Assembly (NCBI GenBank): GCA_031551755.1
Contig: JAVBNE010000065.1
Span: 1-12,395, forward strand
Length of the DNA: 12,395 bases
Direction of reading: 5' to 3'
Source: JAVBMU01 sp031551755
Lineage (GTDB): Bacteria; Actinomycetota; Actinomycetes; Actinomycetales; Cellulomonadaceae
Shown: in pieces, positions 12,241 to 12,395 of the stretch
Layout of the letters: every line of letters starts with the position of its first letter
How positions within the stretch are numbered: position 1 is the stretch's first letter
Translations under genes and position numbers: made by a program
Notes under the pieces: generated by a model
Told to the model about the DNA's origin: nothing
The model's database searches: none
What the model saw: only the letters and a program-made list of their open reading frames with translations

Positions 12241-12395
12241 GGCGGCGTCACCAGCGGGGGGTTTTTGGGGGCCCCCCCACGCGGGGCCCGCAAACACCCC
12301 CCCCCAGCCGGCGTGGGGGCGCGCGCCCCACCCCCGGGTGTGGCCCAGGGCAGGGGGGGGGTGTGGGGGGGGGGGGGGCCCGCCCCACATTAACC
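12241..12395. other. Homopolymer-rich G/C tail, probable contig-end artefact
   Basis: Beginning about 16 bases after the dehydrogenase stop, the sequence becomes runs of 5-14 identical G or C bases (for example around 12255-12285, 12296-12306 and 12352-12378), with almost no A. Codon structure and normal composition are lost. No gene, terminator or recognisable repeat is supported. Confidence 0.7.

Noticed and set aside
1..12395. CRISPR array, insertion sequence, integrase or phage genes
   Set aside because: No regularly spaced repeats, transposase or recombinase motifs, or terminal inverted repeats were seen anywhere in the window.

Overview
The window looks like a contig from a high-GC actinobacterium (Actinomycetota). 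Four things point there: strong GC bias at third codon positions, an orn / tRNA-His junction of the kind known from mycobacteria and relatives, a DUF4190 membrane protein, and several start codons preceded by a TANNNT -10 element with no room for a ribosome binding site, the mark of actinobacterial leaderless transcripts. Genus cannot be fixed from the sequence. Left edge: the last 67 codons of oligoribonuclease (orn), a tRNA-His(GUG) gene and a strong hairpin terminator. A lower-GC stretch of about 1.4 kb follows, with no recognisable gene until a minus-strand DUF4190 protein and an adjoining multi-pass membrane protein of unknown function; that protein's reading frame appears broken by a one-base deletion.

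The middle holds a stand-alone ATP-grasp enzyme (minus) and a complete OpuC-type osmoprotectant (glycine betaine/choline class) ABC importer. The importer is split: the ATPase gene is on the minus strand, and two overlapping permease genes plus a lipoprotein substrate-binding gene run on the plus strand. The two transcription units diverge from 95 bp that carry back-to-back copies of GGTACGGTC, each placing a -10 element exactly 6 nt before a start codon. The substrate-binding protein is the most striking object here: its OpuAC domain appears circularly permuted, with the segment that normally ends the protein placed directly after the lipidated cysteine.

The right half carries a flavin disulfide-oxidoreductase-like enzyme (minus, convergent with the binding-protein gene across a 16-bp hairpin), a DUF485-actP acetate uptake operon (minus) with two CRP/GlxR-like sites upstream, trmB for tRNA m7G46 methylation (minus, leaderless) and a divergent short-chain dehydrogenase (plus). 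The last ~150 bases are homopolymer-rich G/C sequence that looks like contig-end artefact.

The genes are mostly independent chromosomal units. The functional groups are the osmoprotectant importer (four genes) and the acetate symporter pair.
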